From NCBI GenBank assembly GCA_016787605.1, contig JAEUUE010000116.1, positions 1-64,000 on the forward strand: a stretch of DNA of 64,000 bases, read 5' to 3'. Under the pieces are notes generated by a model. That model saw nothing but the letters and a program-made list of their open reading frames with translations. It ran no database searches and had not been told where the DNA came from. The position numbers and the translations under genes are program-made. Below are positions 9,068 through 18,941 of the stretch, piece after piece. Position 1 is the stretch's first letter; each line of letters opens with the position of its first letter. The stretch is from Cyclobacteriaceae bacterium (lineage in GTDB: Bacteria; Bacteroidota; Bacteroidia; Cytophagales; Cyclobacteriaceae).

Positions 9068-10530
9068 TGGCCGAACTGCGCGACATATTATACAACGTAC
9101 GGATCACCTCCACAGTGGGCGACATGAACGTGGACGTCAAAGGAGTGGCCTTTGATTCACGCAAGGCGGAGGCCGGGTTTGCGTTTGTGGCCGTCAGAGG
9201 TACGCAGGCCGATGGCCACGCGTTTATCGACAAGGCCATTGCCCTCGGGGCCACCGTCGTAATCTGTGAGCAACTTCCGGAGAGTACGAACAACAGCGTG
9301 ACCTATGTCACGGTAAAAGATACTGCGCTGGCGCTGGGCGTCATTTGCGGCAACTTTTATGGCAACCCCTCGAAGAAGTTGAAACTGGTGGGCGTCACGG
9401 GGACCAATGGCAAGACTACCGTGGCTACCCTGCTGTACCAGTTATTTACGACGATGGGCAAGAAATGCGGCTTGCTGTCTACCGTCGAGAACCGCATCTT
9501 GGACAATGTCCTTCCCGCCACGCACACGACGCCCGACCCGATCCAGATCAACGTGCTCCTGACTCAGATGCTGGCCGAGGGCTGCACCCATGCCTTCATG
9601 GAAGTGAGCTCTCATGCCTGCGCCCAGGGCCGCATCGAAGGCCTGCACTTTACCGGGGCGCTGTTTACCAACATCACTCACGATCACCTTGACTACCATC
9701 GTACGTTCGAAAGCTACATTCGCGCCAAGAAAATCTTTTTCGACGGGCTTTCCACGGATGCCTTTGCCCTGATCAATGTCGATGACAAGCGCGGCATGGT
9801 GATGCTCCAGAACACGAAGGCGAAGAAGTATACCTACGGAATTAAGAAAATGGCGGACTACCGCGCCAAGGTGGTCACCAATTCACTGGATGGCCTGGAA
9901 CTGACGATTGACAACCGCAATGTGTGGTTCCGGCTGATCGGAGACTTCAATGCCTACAACCTGCTCGCGGTTTACTCTGCCGCCGTGCTGCTGGGAGAGG
10001 AATCCGAGGATGTCTTGTTGCGCTTGTCTTCCCTGGGCGGCGCGGTAGGACGGTTTGAGCGTGTATTGCCCGGTTCGAAGTTTACCGCCATCGTGGATTA
10101 TGCCCACACGCCCGACGCACTGAAGAATGTGCTGGAGACCATCACCAACTTCCGCAGCGGCGCCGAGCAGGTGATTACCGTGGTGGGGTGCGGCGGCAAC
10201 CGCGACAAGACCAAGCGCCCGCTCATGGCCGCGATCGCCTGCAAGTATTCCAACAAGGTCATTTTCACTTCCGATAACCCGCGCGACGAAGATCCGAAAG
10301 AGATCATCCGGGAAATGCAGCAGGGCGTAGGCCCCGCTGATGCGAAGAAAACACTGGTCATGGTAGACCGCGAGGAGGCCATCAAAACGGCCTGCATGCT
10401 GGCCAAAGAGAAAGACATCATTCTCGTTGCCGGCAAGGGGCATGAGACGTACCAGGAAGTGAAGGGAGTGAAGCGTCCGTTTGACGATCGGGAAGTGGTG
10501 GGGAGGATGCTTAAAATGTTTGCGAATTAA
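9067..10530 (+). CDS. murE: UDP-N-acetylmuramoyl-L-alanyl-D-glutamate--2,6-diaminopimelate ligase MurE
   Basis: 487 residues. It adds meso-diaminopimelate to UDP-MurNAc-L-Ala-D-Glu at the cost of ATP. The Mur-ligase P-loop GTNGKTT is at 112-118. The DNPR motif at 403-406, which reads the side chain of the incoming amino acid, indicates meso-DAP rather than lysine. The central and C-terminal Mur domains are complete. The ATG overlaps the ftsI stop by one base and the gene stop overlaps the mraY ATG. MurF, the next enzyme of the pathway, is not encoded next to it. Confidence 0.96.
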   Translation: MAELRDILYNVRITSTVGDMNVDVKGVAFDSRKAEAGFAFVAVRGTQADGHAFIDKAIALGATVVICEQLPESTNNSVTYVTVKDTALALGVICGNFYGNPSKKLKLVGVTGTNGKTTVATLLYQLFTTMGKKCGLLSTVENRILDNVLPATHTTPDPIQINVLLTQMLAEGCTHAFMEVSSHACAQGRIEGLHFTGALFTNITHDHLDYHRTFESYIRAKKIFFDGLSTDAFALINVDDKRGMVMLQNTKAKKYTYGIKKMADYRAKVVTNSLDGLELTIDNRNVWFRLIGDFNAYNLLAVYSAAVLLGEESEDVLLRLSSLGGAVGRFERVLPGSKFTAIVDYAHTPDALKNVLETITNFRSGAEQVITVVGCGGNRDKTKRPLMAAIACKYSNKVIFTSDNPRDEDPKEIIREMQQGVGPADAKKTLVMVDREEAIKTACMLAKEKDIILVAGKGHETYQEVKGVKRPFDDREVVGRMLKMFAN

Positions 10531-11756
10531 TGCTGTACTATTTTTTCAACTATATCGACCAACAGTTTGACTTCCCCGGCGCCGGTGTATTTCAATACAT
10601 TTCTTTCCGCGCCGGGGCAGCAGCAGTTCTGTCATTGTTGATTACCATCACCTTCGGCGAACAACTTATCGGCTATCTCCGCAAAAAGCAGGTGGGCGAG
10701 AGTATTCGCGACCTCGGCCTCGAGGGCCAAATGCAGAAGAAGGGCACGCCGACCATGGGCGGCTTGATCATCCTGGCCGGTATCCTGGTGCCTACCTTGT
10801 TGTTTGCCAAGCTCGACAATGTGTATGTCGTGCTGCTCATCGTCACCACCGTAGGCCTGGGATTGATCGGCTTCCTCGACGATTACATCAAAGTATTCAA
10901 GAAGAACAAGGAAGGTCTAGCCGGACGTTTCAAGATTGTAGGACAGGTGACGATCGGGCTCGTCGTGGGCCTCACCCTGTATTTCAACAGCGGCGTCGTG
11001 ATCGGAGAGAGGTCCCGCCCTGACCAGGCAGTGGAAACTTCTGTAGCCGGTCAGGAAGAGCCGACCACCTCCATGAAGCACGTGAAGTCAACCAAGACCA
11101 CGGTACCGTTTGTCAAGAACAACGAGTTGGACTACAGCCGGATATTGCCCTTCATCGACGAGAATTATACCTGGATCATCTACTCGCTGGTCGTTGTCCT
11201 GATCGTTACCGCTGTTTCCAACGGGGCGAACATAACCGATGGCATCGATGGGCTGGCGGCGGGAACGTGCGCCATCATCGGGCTCACGCTCGCTATCTTC
11301 GCTTACCTCTCCGGCCGGATCGACTTCAGCGCTTACCTGAACATCATGTACATCCCCAACCTCGGGGAGCTGGTGATTTTCTGTACGGCCTTCGTGGGCG
11401 CCTGCCTCGGCTTCCTCTGGTACAACGCCTTCCCCGCGCAGGTTTTCATGGGTGACACGGGGAGCTTGTCGCTGGGAGGCATCATCGCCGTGGTGGCGCT
11501 GGCGGTGCGCAAAGAGCTGATGATTCCGCTGCTTTGCGGGATCCTGCTGGTGGAGAATCTCTCGGTCATCATGCAAGTGTCGTACTTCAAATACACGAAG
11601 AAGAAGTATGGTGAAGGCCGGCGGATCTTTCTCATGTCGCCGCTGCACCACCACTACCAGAAGAAAAATATCCCCGAAGCCAAGATCGTCACGCGGTTCT
11701 GGATCGTGGGCATCCTCCTCGCAATTCTCACCCTGGCAACCCTTAAACTCCGGTAA
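10530..11756 (+). CDS. mraY: phospho-N-acetylmuramoyl-pentapeptide transferase MraY
   Basis: 408 residues, about 10 transmembrane helices. It transfers phospho-MurNAc-pentapeptide to undecaprenyl phosphate, forming lipid I at the inner membrane. Conserved loops seen: 'KKGTPTMGG', FLDDYIKV (Asp pair), '[12 protein letters not shown]', [10 protein letters not shown] and the histidine motif MSPLHHHYQ. It carries an extra hydrophilic loop of about 50 residues around 155-205, which makes it longer than E. coli MraY (360); similar insertions are usual in Bacteroidota. Confidence 0.96.
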   Translation: MLYYFFNYIDQQFDFPGAGVFQYISFRAGAAAVLSLLITITFGEQLIGYLRKKQVGESIRDLGLEGQMQKKGTPTMGGLIILAGILVPTLLFAKLDNVYVVLLIVTTVGLGLIGFLDDYIKVFKKNKEGLAGRFKIVGQVTIGLVVGLTLYFNSGVVIGERSRPDQAVETSVAGQEEPTTSMKHVKSTKTTVPFVKNNELDYSRILPFIDENYTWIIYSLVVVLIVTAVSNGANITDGIDGLAAGTCAIIGLTLAIFAYLSGRIDFSAYLNIMYIPNLGELVIFCTAFVGACLGFLWYNAFPAQVFMGDTGSLSLGGIIAVVALAVRKELMIPLLCGILLVENLSVIMQVSYFKYTKKKYGEGRRIFLMSPLHHHYQKKNIPEAKIVTRFWIVGILLAILTLATLKLR

Positions 11757-11759
11757 TTC

Positions 11760-13124
11760 ATGAGCGAACGCATAGTCATATTGGGCGGAGGGGAAAGCGG
11801 AACCGGTGCGGCGATCCTGGCGAAAGCCAAAGGATATGATGTCTTCGTGTCCGACTCCGGAACGCTGTCCGACGCGTACCGCAATGACCTCGTGACGCAG
11901 GGAATCGGTTTTGAAGAGGGCGGACACACGGAAGAAAAAGTGCTGGAAGCCAACCTCATCATCAAGAGCCCGGGCATCCCGAAGAAGGCGGATATCGTGA
12001 AGAAAGCGAAGGCCCGGAAGATCACGGTCATCGACGAGATCGAATTCGCCTGCCGCTACATCAAGGGCAAGATCATTGCGATCACGGGTACCAACGGAAA
12101 GACCACGACCACCCTGCTGACTTATCACCTGCTCAAGACGGCCGGCTTCAATGTGGCCCTGGCTGGAAACGTGGGGGAAAGCCTGGCTCGCAAAGTGGCC
12201 GCCGCCGAATATGACTGGTATGTACTTGAAATCAGCAGCTTCCAGCTGGACGGCACGAAGAAATTCCATCCGCACATCGGCGTCCTTCTCAACATCACGC
12301 CCGATCACCTCGATCGGTACGATCATAAGATGGCCAACTACGTCAACAGCAAGTTCAAGCTGATCAAGAACATGACGTCGAAGGACTACTTTGTGTACTT
12401 CATTGACGACAAGATCTCCGGCGAGGAAGCACGCCAGCGGTCGACCGAAGCGTACCGCGTGGAGATTTCCCTCGACCCGGAGGCCATCACCACGGCCCGT
12501 TTCGACGGGAAGAAGATGGTCTTCCAGTTCGGAAAGAAGTCGTTCAAGATCGCCCAGTCGGAGACTACGCTCAAAGGCAGGCACAACCTGGTCAATACCA
12601 TGGCGGCGGTGTCGGCGGCCTACCTGGCCAAGGTACCCGATGCCGCTATCCGCGAAGGATTGAAGACTTTCAAGAACGCACCTCACCGCCTGGAATCAGT
12701 GGGCACCATCAACGGGGTGGAGTTTGTCAACGACTCAAAAGCCACGAATGTCGATTCCGTGATTTATGCGCTCGGCAGCTATACGCAGCCGCTGATCTGG
12801 ATCGCGGGTGGCCAGGACAAGGGCAATGATTATAACCTGATCAAAGACGAGGTAAAGCAGAAGGTGAAGACCCTGATCTGCCTGGGCAAGGACAACGAGA
12901 AGCTGAAACGCTTCTTCACCCCGTTGGTCCCCAAGGTGCTTGAGACGCAAGACGTGAAGTCGCTTGTACGGATGGCCCTGGAGGAAGCGAAGCCCGGCGA
13001 TGTGGTCCTCTTGTCGCCTGCCTGTGCCAGCTTCGACCTCTTTAAAAACTATATCGACCGCGGCAACCAGTTCCGTGAGGCCGTGCAGCAACTGAAGGAA
13101 GAGAAAGAAAAAGTAAACGCCTGA
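11760..13124 (+). CDS. murD: UDP-N-acetylmuramoylalanine--D-glutamate ligase MurD
   Basis: 454 residues. It ligates D-glutamate to UDP-MurNAc-L-Ala. An N-terminal Rossmann-like segment (IVILGGGESGTGAA) precedes the ATP loop GTNGKTT at 110-116, then 'NITPDHLDRYDH' and the C-terminal domain with 'NDSKATNVDS' and 'LLSPACASFDLF', which is typical of MurD. The gene starts 3 bases after mraY and ends 4 bases before ftsW, so it is operonic. Confidence 0.95.
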   Translation: MSERIVILGGGESGTGAAILAKAKGYDVFVSDSGTLSDAYRNDLVTQGIGFEEGGHTEEKVLEANLIIKSPGIPKKADIVKKAKARKITVIDEIEFACRYIKGKIIAITGTNGKTTTTLLTYHLLKTAGFNVALAGNVGESLARKVAAAEYDWYVLEISSFQLDGTKKFHPHIGVLLNITPDHLDRYDHKMANYVNSKFKLIKNMTSKDYFVYFIDDKISGEEARQRSTEAYRVEISLDPEAITTARFDGKKMVFQFGKKSFKIAQSETTLKGRHNLVNTMAAVSAAYLAKVPDAAIREGLKTFKNAPHRLESVGTINGVEFVNDSKATNVDSVIYALGSYTQPLIWIAGGQDKGNDYNLIKDEVKQKVKTLICLGKDNEKLKRFFTPLVPKVLETQDVKSLVRMALEEAKPGDVVLLSPACASFDLFKNYIDRGNQFREAVQQLKEEKEKVNA

Positions 13125-13128
13125 GGGT

Positions 13129-14298
13129 ATGAAGAAGATCAAAGAATGGGCTGATAATAACCTGCAGGGTGACCCGGTGATCTGGGCGGTCGTCTTCGCC
13201 CTGTCCCTGATCAGCATCCTGGTGGTGTACAGCTCCATTGGAACGCTGGCCTACAAGCGCACCGTCGCGCCGGAGATGTACCTGGTCAAGCACACGTTCA
13301 TGGTCTTCCTCGGCCTGGGCGCCATGTGGATCGGTCACAAAATCGACTACCGCTACTATTCGAAACTCTCCCGGCTGGCCCTGTGGGTAAGCGTGCCGCT
13401 GCTCGTGTACACCTTTACCAACGGTACCACGATCAACGATGCGGCGCGGTGGATCACCCTGCCCATTATCAATACGTCGTTCCAGCCTTCCGACTTCGCC
13501 AGCCTCGCCCTCATTATCAACCTGGCGAGCATGCTTTCGAAGAAGCAGCAAAACATTGAGGATATCAAGGAGTCGCTGATTCCGATGCTTATCTGGTGTG
13601 GTGTCATCTGCGGGCTCATTGCGCTCACCAACCTATCCACCGCCGTTCTCCTTTTCGCTACCTGCATGCTGGTGATGTTCATCGGTCGTGTGCCGGTGAA
13701 ATACCTGGCCATGCTGGTGCTCATCGGTCTCCTGGCCGGCGCGGTGGCCCTCAAATTCGGTGTGCGGGGAGAGACGGCCAAAAACCGGATCCTCAGCTTC
13801 ATCAACGGTACGGAACTTCCGTTCCAGGCCAAGCATGCCCGCATTGCCGTGGCCACCGGTGGCGTGTTCGGCAAAGGGCCGGGCAACAGCGACCAGCGCA
13901 ACATCCTTCCGCATCCCTACTCGGACTTTGTCTACGCGATTGTGATTGAAGAGTACGGTATGGTAGGGGGCGTGGTGGTGCTCCTGTTATACCTCATTCT
14001 CCTGCACCGGGGCATGAAGGCGGCCTACAATTCCGAGAGAGCCTTCGGGGGCCTGCTGTCCGCCGGGTTGAGTTTCGACCTGGTCTGCCAGGCCATGGTC
14101 AACATGGGTGTCGTGGTTGGACTCGGTCCGATCACCGGCCAGCCGTTGCCCTTGATCAGCATGGGGGGTACGGCGATGCTGTTCACCGGGTTGTCGGTGG
14201 GAATCATTCTCAGCGTAAGCCGTGGCGAGCAGGAAGAGAACTGGGGACAGGCCGGCAGTGGGGAGGAAAGTAAAAACGTTCAGGCGAAAGCAGCGTGA
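13129..14298 (+). CDS. ftsW: SEDS glycosyltransferase FtsW
   Basis: 389 residues, about 10 transmembrane helices. SEDS family enzymes polymerise lipid II glycan strands together with a class B PBP, here FtsI of the same operon. Family landmarks: 'NDAARWITLP', 'QPSDFASLA', 'GNSDQRNILPHPYSDFVYA' (signature with the conserved Pro-His) and 'TGQPLPLISMGGTAML' near the C-terminus. Its stop overlaps the GTG start of murG (GTGA). Confidence 0.94.
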   Translation: MKKIKEWADNNLQGDPVIWAVVFALSLISILVVYSSIGTLAYKRTVAPEMYLVKHTFMVFLGLGAMWIGHKIDYRYYSKLSRLALWVSVPLLVYTFTNGTTINDAARWITLPIINTSFQPSDFASLALIINLASMLSKKQQNIEDIKESLIPMLIWCGVICGLIALTNLSTAVLLFATCMLVMFIGRVPVKYLAMLVLIGLLAGAVALKFGVRGETAKNRILSFINGTELPFQAKHARIAVATGGVFGKGPGNSDQRNILPHPYSDFVYAIVIEEYGMVGGVVVLLLYLILLHRGMKAAYNSERAFGGLLSAGLSFDLVCQAMVNMGVVVGLGPITGQPLPLISMGGTAMLFTGLSVGIILSVSRGEQEENWGQAGSGEESKNVQAKAA

Positions 14299-15404
14299 GT
14301 GCACAACAACCATATCGCCTTATCATCAGCGGCGGAGGCACCGGCGGCCACGTATTCCCGGCCGTCGCCATTGCCAACGCTTTCCGCGAACGTCACCCGG
14401 ATGCCGATATCCTCTTTGTGGGTGCCGAAGGGAAGATGGAAATGATCCGCGTGCCGGAAGCGGGTTACAAAATTATCGGCCTGTGGATCGCCGGGTTGCA
14501 GCGCAAGCTTACCCTGTCGAACCTGATGTTTCCCGTGAAGTTGATCGCCAGCCTTTGGAAAGCCAGGAAGATCGTGAAAGAGTTTCGCCCGCATGTGGCC
14601 GTTGGAACCGGCGGTTACGCAAGCGGTCCCCTGATGCTGGCTGCCACCCGGATGGGCATACCGGCGTTGCTCCAGGAGCAGAATTCCTACGCGGGTCTTA
14701 CCAACAAGCAGTTAGCGGCCAAGGTCCAGCGAATTTGTGTGGCCTACCCGGGCATGGATGCCTATTTCCCTGCCGGCAAGATCGTCATGACCGGGAATCC
14801 CGTGCGGAAAGATATCCTCGATGTGACCTCCAAGCGGCCCCAGGCGTTGAGTCACTTTGGCTTTTCCGATACCGAACGTACCCTGCTCGTCCTGGGCGGC
14901 AGCGGAGGAGCGCGTACGATCAACGAAAGTGTACTCGCCGGACTCGACTCCCTGATCAAGGCCAACGTGCAGGTGATCTGGCAGACGGGCAAAGTGTATT
15001 ACGAGAGTGTGAAAGCCCAGGTGGCTGATAAAGATCTGCGCAACGTGAGGCTCTATGACTTCCTGAAAGAAATGGATCTCGCCTATGCCGCCGCGCATGT
15101 GGTCGTTTCACGGGCCGGCGCTCTTTCGATCTCCGAACTCTGCCTTACGCGCAAGCCGGCCGTGCTGGTGCCTTCGCCCAACGTGGCCGAGGATCACCAG
15201 GCCAAGAATGCCATGGCGCTGGTCAAAGAGGATGCGGCCATCATGATTGCCGATAAAGACGCAAAAGAAAAACTGACCGGCGAGGTGCTGGCCCTCCTGG
15301 GAGACCGGGCCCGCTGCGAACGGCTCAGCACCCGCATCGCCACCCTGGGCAGGCCCAATGCGGCACAGGATATCGTCAACGAAATCGAAAAGCTGATCGC
15401 ATGA
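14295..15404 (+). CDS. murG: UDP-N-acetylglucosamine--lipid I GlcNAc transferase MurG
   Basis: 369 residues, GT-B fold, full length. It converts lipid I to lipid II at the inner face of the membrane. The N-terminal glycine loop GGGTGGH is at 13-19; 'LLQEQNSYAGLTNK' and the C-terminal donor-site region 'VVSRAGALSISELC' are conserved. The GTG start overlaps the ftsW stop; the gene end overlaps the murC ATG (ATGA). Confidence 0.95.
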   Translation: MSAQQPYRLIISGGGTGGHVFPAVAIANAFRERHPDADILFVGAEGKMEMIRVPEAGYKIIGLWIAGLQRKLTLSNLMFPVKLIASLWKARKIVKEFRPHVAVGTGGYASGPLMLAATRMGIPALLQEQNSYAGLTNKQLAAKVQRICVAYPGMDAYFPAGKIVMTGNPVRKDILDVTSKRPQALSHFGFSDTERTLLVLGGSGGARTINESVLAGLDSLIKANVQVIWQTGKVYYESVKAQVADKDLRNVRLYDFLKEMDLAYAAAHVVVSRAGALSISELCLTRKPAVLVPSPNVAEDHQAKNAMALVKEDAAIMIADKDAKEKLTGEVLALLGDRARCERLSTRIATLGRPNAAQDIVNEIEKLIA

Positions 15405-16789
15405 GGTTTAGTGACTACCATAGCATCTACTTTCTCGGCATCGGAGGCATCGGCATGAGCGCACTGGCCCGGTGGTTCAAGAAGAAGGGACTTCGCATCG
15501 CCGGCTACGACCGCACCCCCACACCGCTTACCCACGAGCTGCTGGAGGAGGGGATGGAACTTCACTTTGAGGACAAGGTGGAATTCATTCCCGGCTATAT
15601 CTCGAAGGAAAAGACCCTGGTCATCTACACGCCGGCTATCCCGAAGGATCATGCGGAGTTCAACTACCTCAAGGAGCAGCAATTTACCATCCTGAAGCGG
15701 TCGGAGGTGCTCGGGCTGATTTCCAAGGATTATCATACCATCGCGGTGGCGGGCACGCACGGCAAGACCACCACCTCGTCCATGGTGGCCCACATCCTCA
15801 AGACCGCCGAACGTAACATGGTGGCCTTCCTCGGTGGAATCACGGCCAACTACGATTCCAACCTCGTCATGCATGGCGAAGTTTCCAAAGACACGGTCGT
15901 GGTGGCTGAGGCTGACGAGTTTGACCGCTCTTTCCTGCGCCTGCATCCTCACAGCGCTGTGGTGACCTCGGCCGATCCGGACCATCTGGACATTTATGGC
16001 GACCATGCCACCATGCTGGAAGCTTACCGGCAGTTCATCGCGCAGATTGAGCCGAAAGGAAGCCTGGCCATCCATCACACGGTGGTCTCGCTCGCCGAAG
16101 CGAATAAAAATATTTCCGTAACGACGTATGGATTGAACCAGGGGCAATTTTTTGCCGGCAACGTCACCGCCAAAGGCGGGTTTTTTACCTTCGATTTTCA
16201 GGGCAAAACCCAGAAGATCGAATCCATCCAGCTTGGCGTCCCTGGCTTCCATAACGTGGAAAATGCGGTGGCGGCGATTCTCTCCGTACGCCACCTCAGC
16301 ATCGACCCGCAGGTAATCCGGGAGGCGCTCTCCTCATTCAAGGGCGTGAAGCGCCGCTTCGAGATGGTGTACAACCGGAATGGTTGTGTGTTCGTGGACG
16401 ACTATGCCCATCACCCCGCGGAGATCGAAGCGTTCCTGAAGTCGCTCCGGGCCATGTATGAAGGCCGGAAACTGACGGTGATCTTCCAGCCTCACCTGTT
16501 TACGCGCACACGCGACTTCGCCGATGGGTTCGCGAAGAGCCTGAGCCTGGCCGACGAATTGATCCTGCTCGACATTTACCCCGCCCGTGAACTTCCCCTC
16601 CCGGGCGTTACCGCCGACCTGATCTTCAACCAGCTCACCTGCCCGGTAAAGATCAAGACGACGAAAAAAGACCTTCTCTCCACACTCGACGCCATGGATC
16701 TCGAGATCGTCGCCACCGTGGGGGCCGGAGACATCGATTTGTTCGTGAAACCTATACGAAAAATGCTGAGCAAGCGCTATGAAGCTTAA
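15401..16789 (+). CDS. murC: UDP-N-acetylmuramate--L-alanine ligase MurC
   Basis: 462 residues. It adds L-alanine to UDP-MurNAc, the first amino-acid step. An N-terminal dinucleotide-fold loop (FLGIGGIGMSALA) precedes the ATP loop GTHGKTT at 118-124, 'TSADPDHLDIYGD' and 'DDYAHHPAEI', all MurC features. The THGK form separates it from MurD and MurE. It overlaps murG upstream and ftsQ by 11 bases downstream. Confidence 0.95.
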   Translation: MRFSDYHSIYFLGIGGIGMSALARWFKKKGLRIAGYDRTPTPLTHELLEEGMELHFEDKVEFIPGYISKEKTLVIYTPAIPKDHAEFNYLKEQQFTILKRSEVLGLISKDYHTIAVAGTHGKTTTSSMVAHILKTAERNMVAFLGGITANYDSNLVMHGEVSKDTVVVAEADEFDRSFLRLHPHSAVVTSADPDHLDIYGDHATMLEAYRQFIAQIEPKGSLAIHHTVVSLAEANKNISVTTYGLNQGQFFAGNVTAKGGFFTFDFQGKTQKIESIQLGVPGFHNVENAVAAILSVRHLSIDPQVIREALSSFKGVKRRFEMVYNRNGCVFVDDYAHHPAEIEAFLKSLRAMYEGRKLTVIFQPHLFTRTRDFADGFAKSLSLADELILLDIYPARELPLPGVTADLIFNQLTCPVKIKTTKKDLLSTLDAMDLEIVATVGAGDIDLFVKPIRKMLSKRYEA

Positions 16790-17543
16790 TTTCTCCATAC
16801 GGCACGAAATACGCATTGCGCTGGGATTGATCCTGGTTTTCTTCCTGATTGCCTTCAGCGAGCGCAAACAGGGGGGTGTGCTGTGCACCAACGTCGTGGT
16901 GGAATTGGAAAATATCCATGACAACCACTTCCTGGATGAAAGCGATGTGGCCCGGCTGGTGGAGCGAAGCACGCCTTCCCTGAAGGGGATGGCCATCAAT
17001 CGCCTTGACCTTCGCGCCATCGAGAAGACCTTGCTCCTGGACCGCCACATCAGCGATGCCGAGCTCTATGGAGATCTGAAGGGAAACCTCATTGTCCGCG
17101 TGGAGTTGCGCAGGCCGGTGGCCCGCATTGTGCAGGACGACGCGCCCGACGCCTATGTGGCCGAAGATGGCGTGATCATGGGCATTTCCGACAAGTTTTC
17201 GTCACGGGTTATGATTCTCAGCGGCAAGGGCATGAAGCCGATGGTGGAAGCGGGCGATCTCACCAAAACGGAGACCGGGCAGAAATTAAAGGAGATGATC
17301 GAATATATCCTGGAGGATTCGTTCTGGGCGGCCCAGGTGGCGCAGATGGATCTCAATTCCAGGGGTGAGATCACCATCTACCCGCAGGTCACCGGACAGG
17401 TGGTCGAGTTTGGATCCCCCGACAACTTCGAGACCAAGCTGCGGAAGCTCATGGTCTTTTATAAGGATATCCTGCCCCAGAAAGGCTGGACGAAATATGA
17501 ACGCGTGAACCTGACGTACGAAGGACAAATTATTGCACGATAA
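16779..17543 (+). CDS. ftsQ: cell division protein FtsQ
   Basis: 254 residues. A short cytoplasmic N-terminus and one transmembrane helix (about 12-27) precede a periplasmic part. The region after the helix ('LENIHDNHFLDESDVARLVE') resembles a POTRA domain, followed by the beta region of FtsQ/DivIB. It would join FtsL in recruiting FtsW and FtsI. Identity to model FtsQ is weak, as is normal; the call rests on topology and on position between murC and ftsA. Confidence 0.85.
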   Translation: MKLNFSIRHEIRIALGLILVFFLIAFSERKQGGVLCTNVVVELENIHDNHFLDESDVARLVERSTPSLKGMAINRLDLRAIEKTLLLDRHISDAELYGDLKGNLIVRVELRRPVARIVQDDAPDAYVAEDGVIMGISDKFSSRVMILSGKGMKPMVEAGDLTKTETGQKLKEMIEYILEDSFWAAQVAQMDLNSRGEITIYPQVTGQVVEFGSPDNFETKLRKLMVFYKDILPQKGWTKYERVNLTYEGQIIAR

Positions 17544-17597
17544 ACCACGTTATAGAAACCACAATTTTTTAAACAACCACTAAACACGTTTTCAGCT

Positions 17598-18911
17598 ATG
17601 GAAAAGGAAAAAATAGTCGTAGGCCTCGACATCGGCACAACCAAGATTTGTGCGATCGTCGGGCGCAAGAACGAGTATGGTAAACTCGAGGTGCTCGGGA
17701 TGGGCAAAGCCGAGTCGGAGGGGGTCATCAAGGGCATTGTGACCAACATCGACAAGACGGTGCTGGCCATTGAGAAGGCTGTCAAGGAGGCCAGCGACAT
17801 GTCGGGCATCGATATCGGCGTGGTCAACGTCGGTATCGCCGGGCAGCATATCCGCAGCACCATCCACCATGGCAGCATCACGAGGTCGTCCAACGACAAC
17901 GAGATCAGTATCGAAGACGTGAGCCGCCTGACCGAGGACATGTACCGCATCGTGATCCCCCCGGGCAGCGAAATCATCCACGTCATGCCCCAGGATTATA
18001 CGGTCGACTACGAAGAAGGCATCAAGGATCCGGTGGGCATGAGCGGGGTGAAACTGGAGGCTGACTTCCACATCATCACGGCCCAGACCAGCGCCATCAA
18101 CAACATCAACAAGTGCGTGCGCCGGGCAGGCCTCGAAATCGACAACCTGATCCTCGAGCCCCTGGCGTCGAGCCTGGCGGTGCTCAGCGATGAGGAGAAA
18201 GAAGCCGGTGTATGCATCATCGATATCGGCGGCGGAACGACCGACATCGCGATTTTCTACGACAACATCATCCGGCATACGGCTGTCATCCCCTTCGGTG
18301 GCAACATCCTGACCAACGATATCCAGACGGGTCTGATGGTAATGGCCAAGCAGGCCGAGCAGCTGAAGACCAAGTTCGGCAAGGCCATTGCCGAGGAGGC
18401 CAATCCGAACGAGATTGTTTCCATCCCGGGCATCCGCAACCGGTCGGCCAAGGAGATCTCGGTCAAGAACCTGTCGAGCATTATCCAGGCGCGCATGGAG
18501 GAAATCATCGAGATGGCCCACACGGAAATCATCAGTTCCGGCTTCGAGAACCGTCTTGCCGGCGGCATCGTGATTACCGGCGGTGGTGCCCAGCTCCACA
18601 GCCTGCGCCACCTGGTGGAATACATGACGGGCATGGACACCCGCATCGGTTATCCCAACGAGCACCTGGGCAAGAGCAAGCTCGAGGCCGTGAAGAGCCC
18701 GATGTATGCCACGGCCGTCGGCCTGGTACTTGCCGGCTTCCGTTCGCTCGATGAGCGCGAAGAGCGCTACCGCGAAGCTATGGAGAACAAGGTTACCGTC
18801 AAGGTGAAGAAGTCTTCACCCCGGGCGGCCACCTCCGACTTCTTCAGCAGTATCCTCAACAAGACGAAGGGATTGCTGATCGACGACCTCGATGGCAAAA
18901 ACGAATACTAG
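17598..18911 (+). CDS. ftsA: cell division protein FtsA
   Basis: 437 residues, an actin-fold ATPase that tethers FtsZ to the membrane. Visible motifs: the phosphate-1 loop GLDIGTTKICAIVG near the N-terminus, phosphate-2 'CIIDIGGGTTDIAIF', adenosine loop 'GGIVITGGGAQL', and the FtsA-specific 1C region after about residue 85. The C-terminal tail would hold the membrane-targeting helix. The 54-bp gap before the ATG and the 30-bp gap before ftsZ both contain an ACCACTAAAC-type sequence. Confidence 0.95.
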   Translation: MEKEKIVVGLDIGTTKICAIVGRKNEYGKLEVLGMGKAESEGVIKGIVTNIDKTVLAIEKAVKEASDMSGIDIGVVNVGIAGQHIRSTIHHGSITRSSNDNEISIEDVSRLTEDMYRIVIPPGSEIIHVMPQDYTVDYEEGIKDPVGMSGVKLEADFHIITAQTSAINNINKCVRRAGLEIDNLILEPLASSLAVLSDEEKEAGVCIIDIGGGTTDIAIFYDNIIRHTAVIPFGGNILTNDIQTGLMVMAKQAEQLKTKFGKAIAEEANPNEIVSIPGIRNRSAKEISVKNLSSIIQARMEEIIEMAHTEIISSGFENRLAGGIVITGGGAQLHSLRHLVEYMTGMDTRIGYPNEHLGKSKLEAVKSPMYATAVGLVLAGFRSLDEREERYREAMENKVTVKVKKSSPRAATSDFFSSILNKTKGLLIDDLDGKNEY

Positions 18912-18941
18912 TTCAGAAGAAACCACTAAACCACTACTATC

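Noticed and set aside
11088-12686. 532-codon open frame on the minus strand, antisense to mraY and murD
   Set aside because: Both plus-strand genes are certain. The antisense protein has low-complexity Arg/His/Asp composition typical of a shadow frame in GC-rich DNA.
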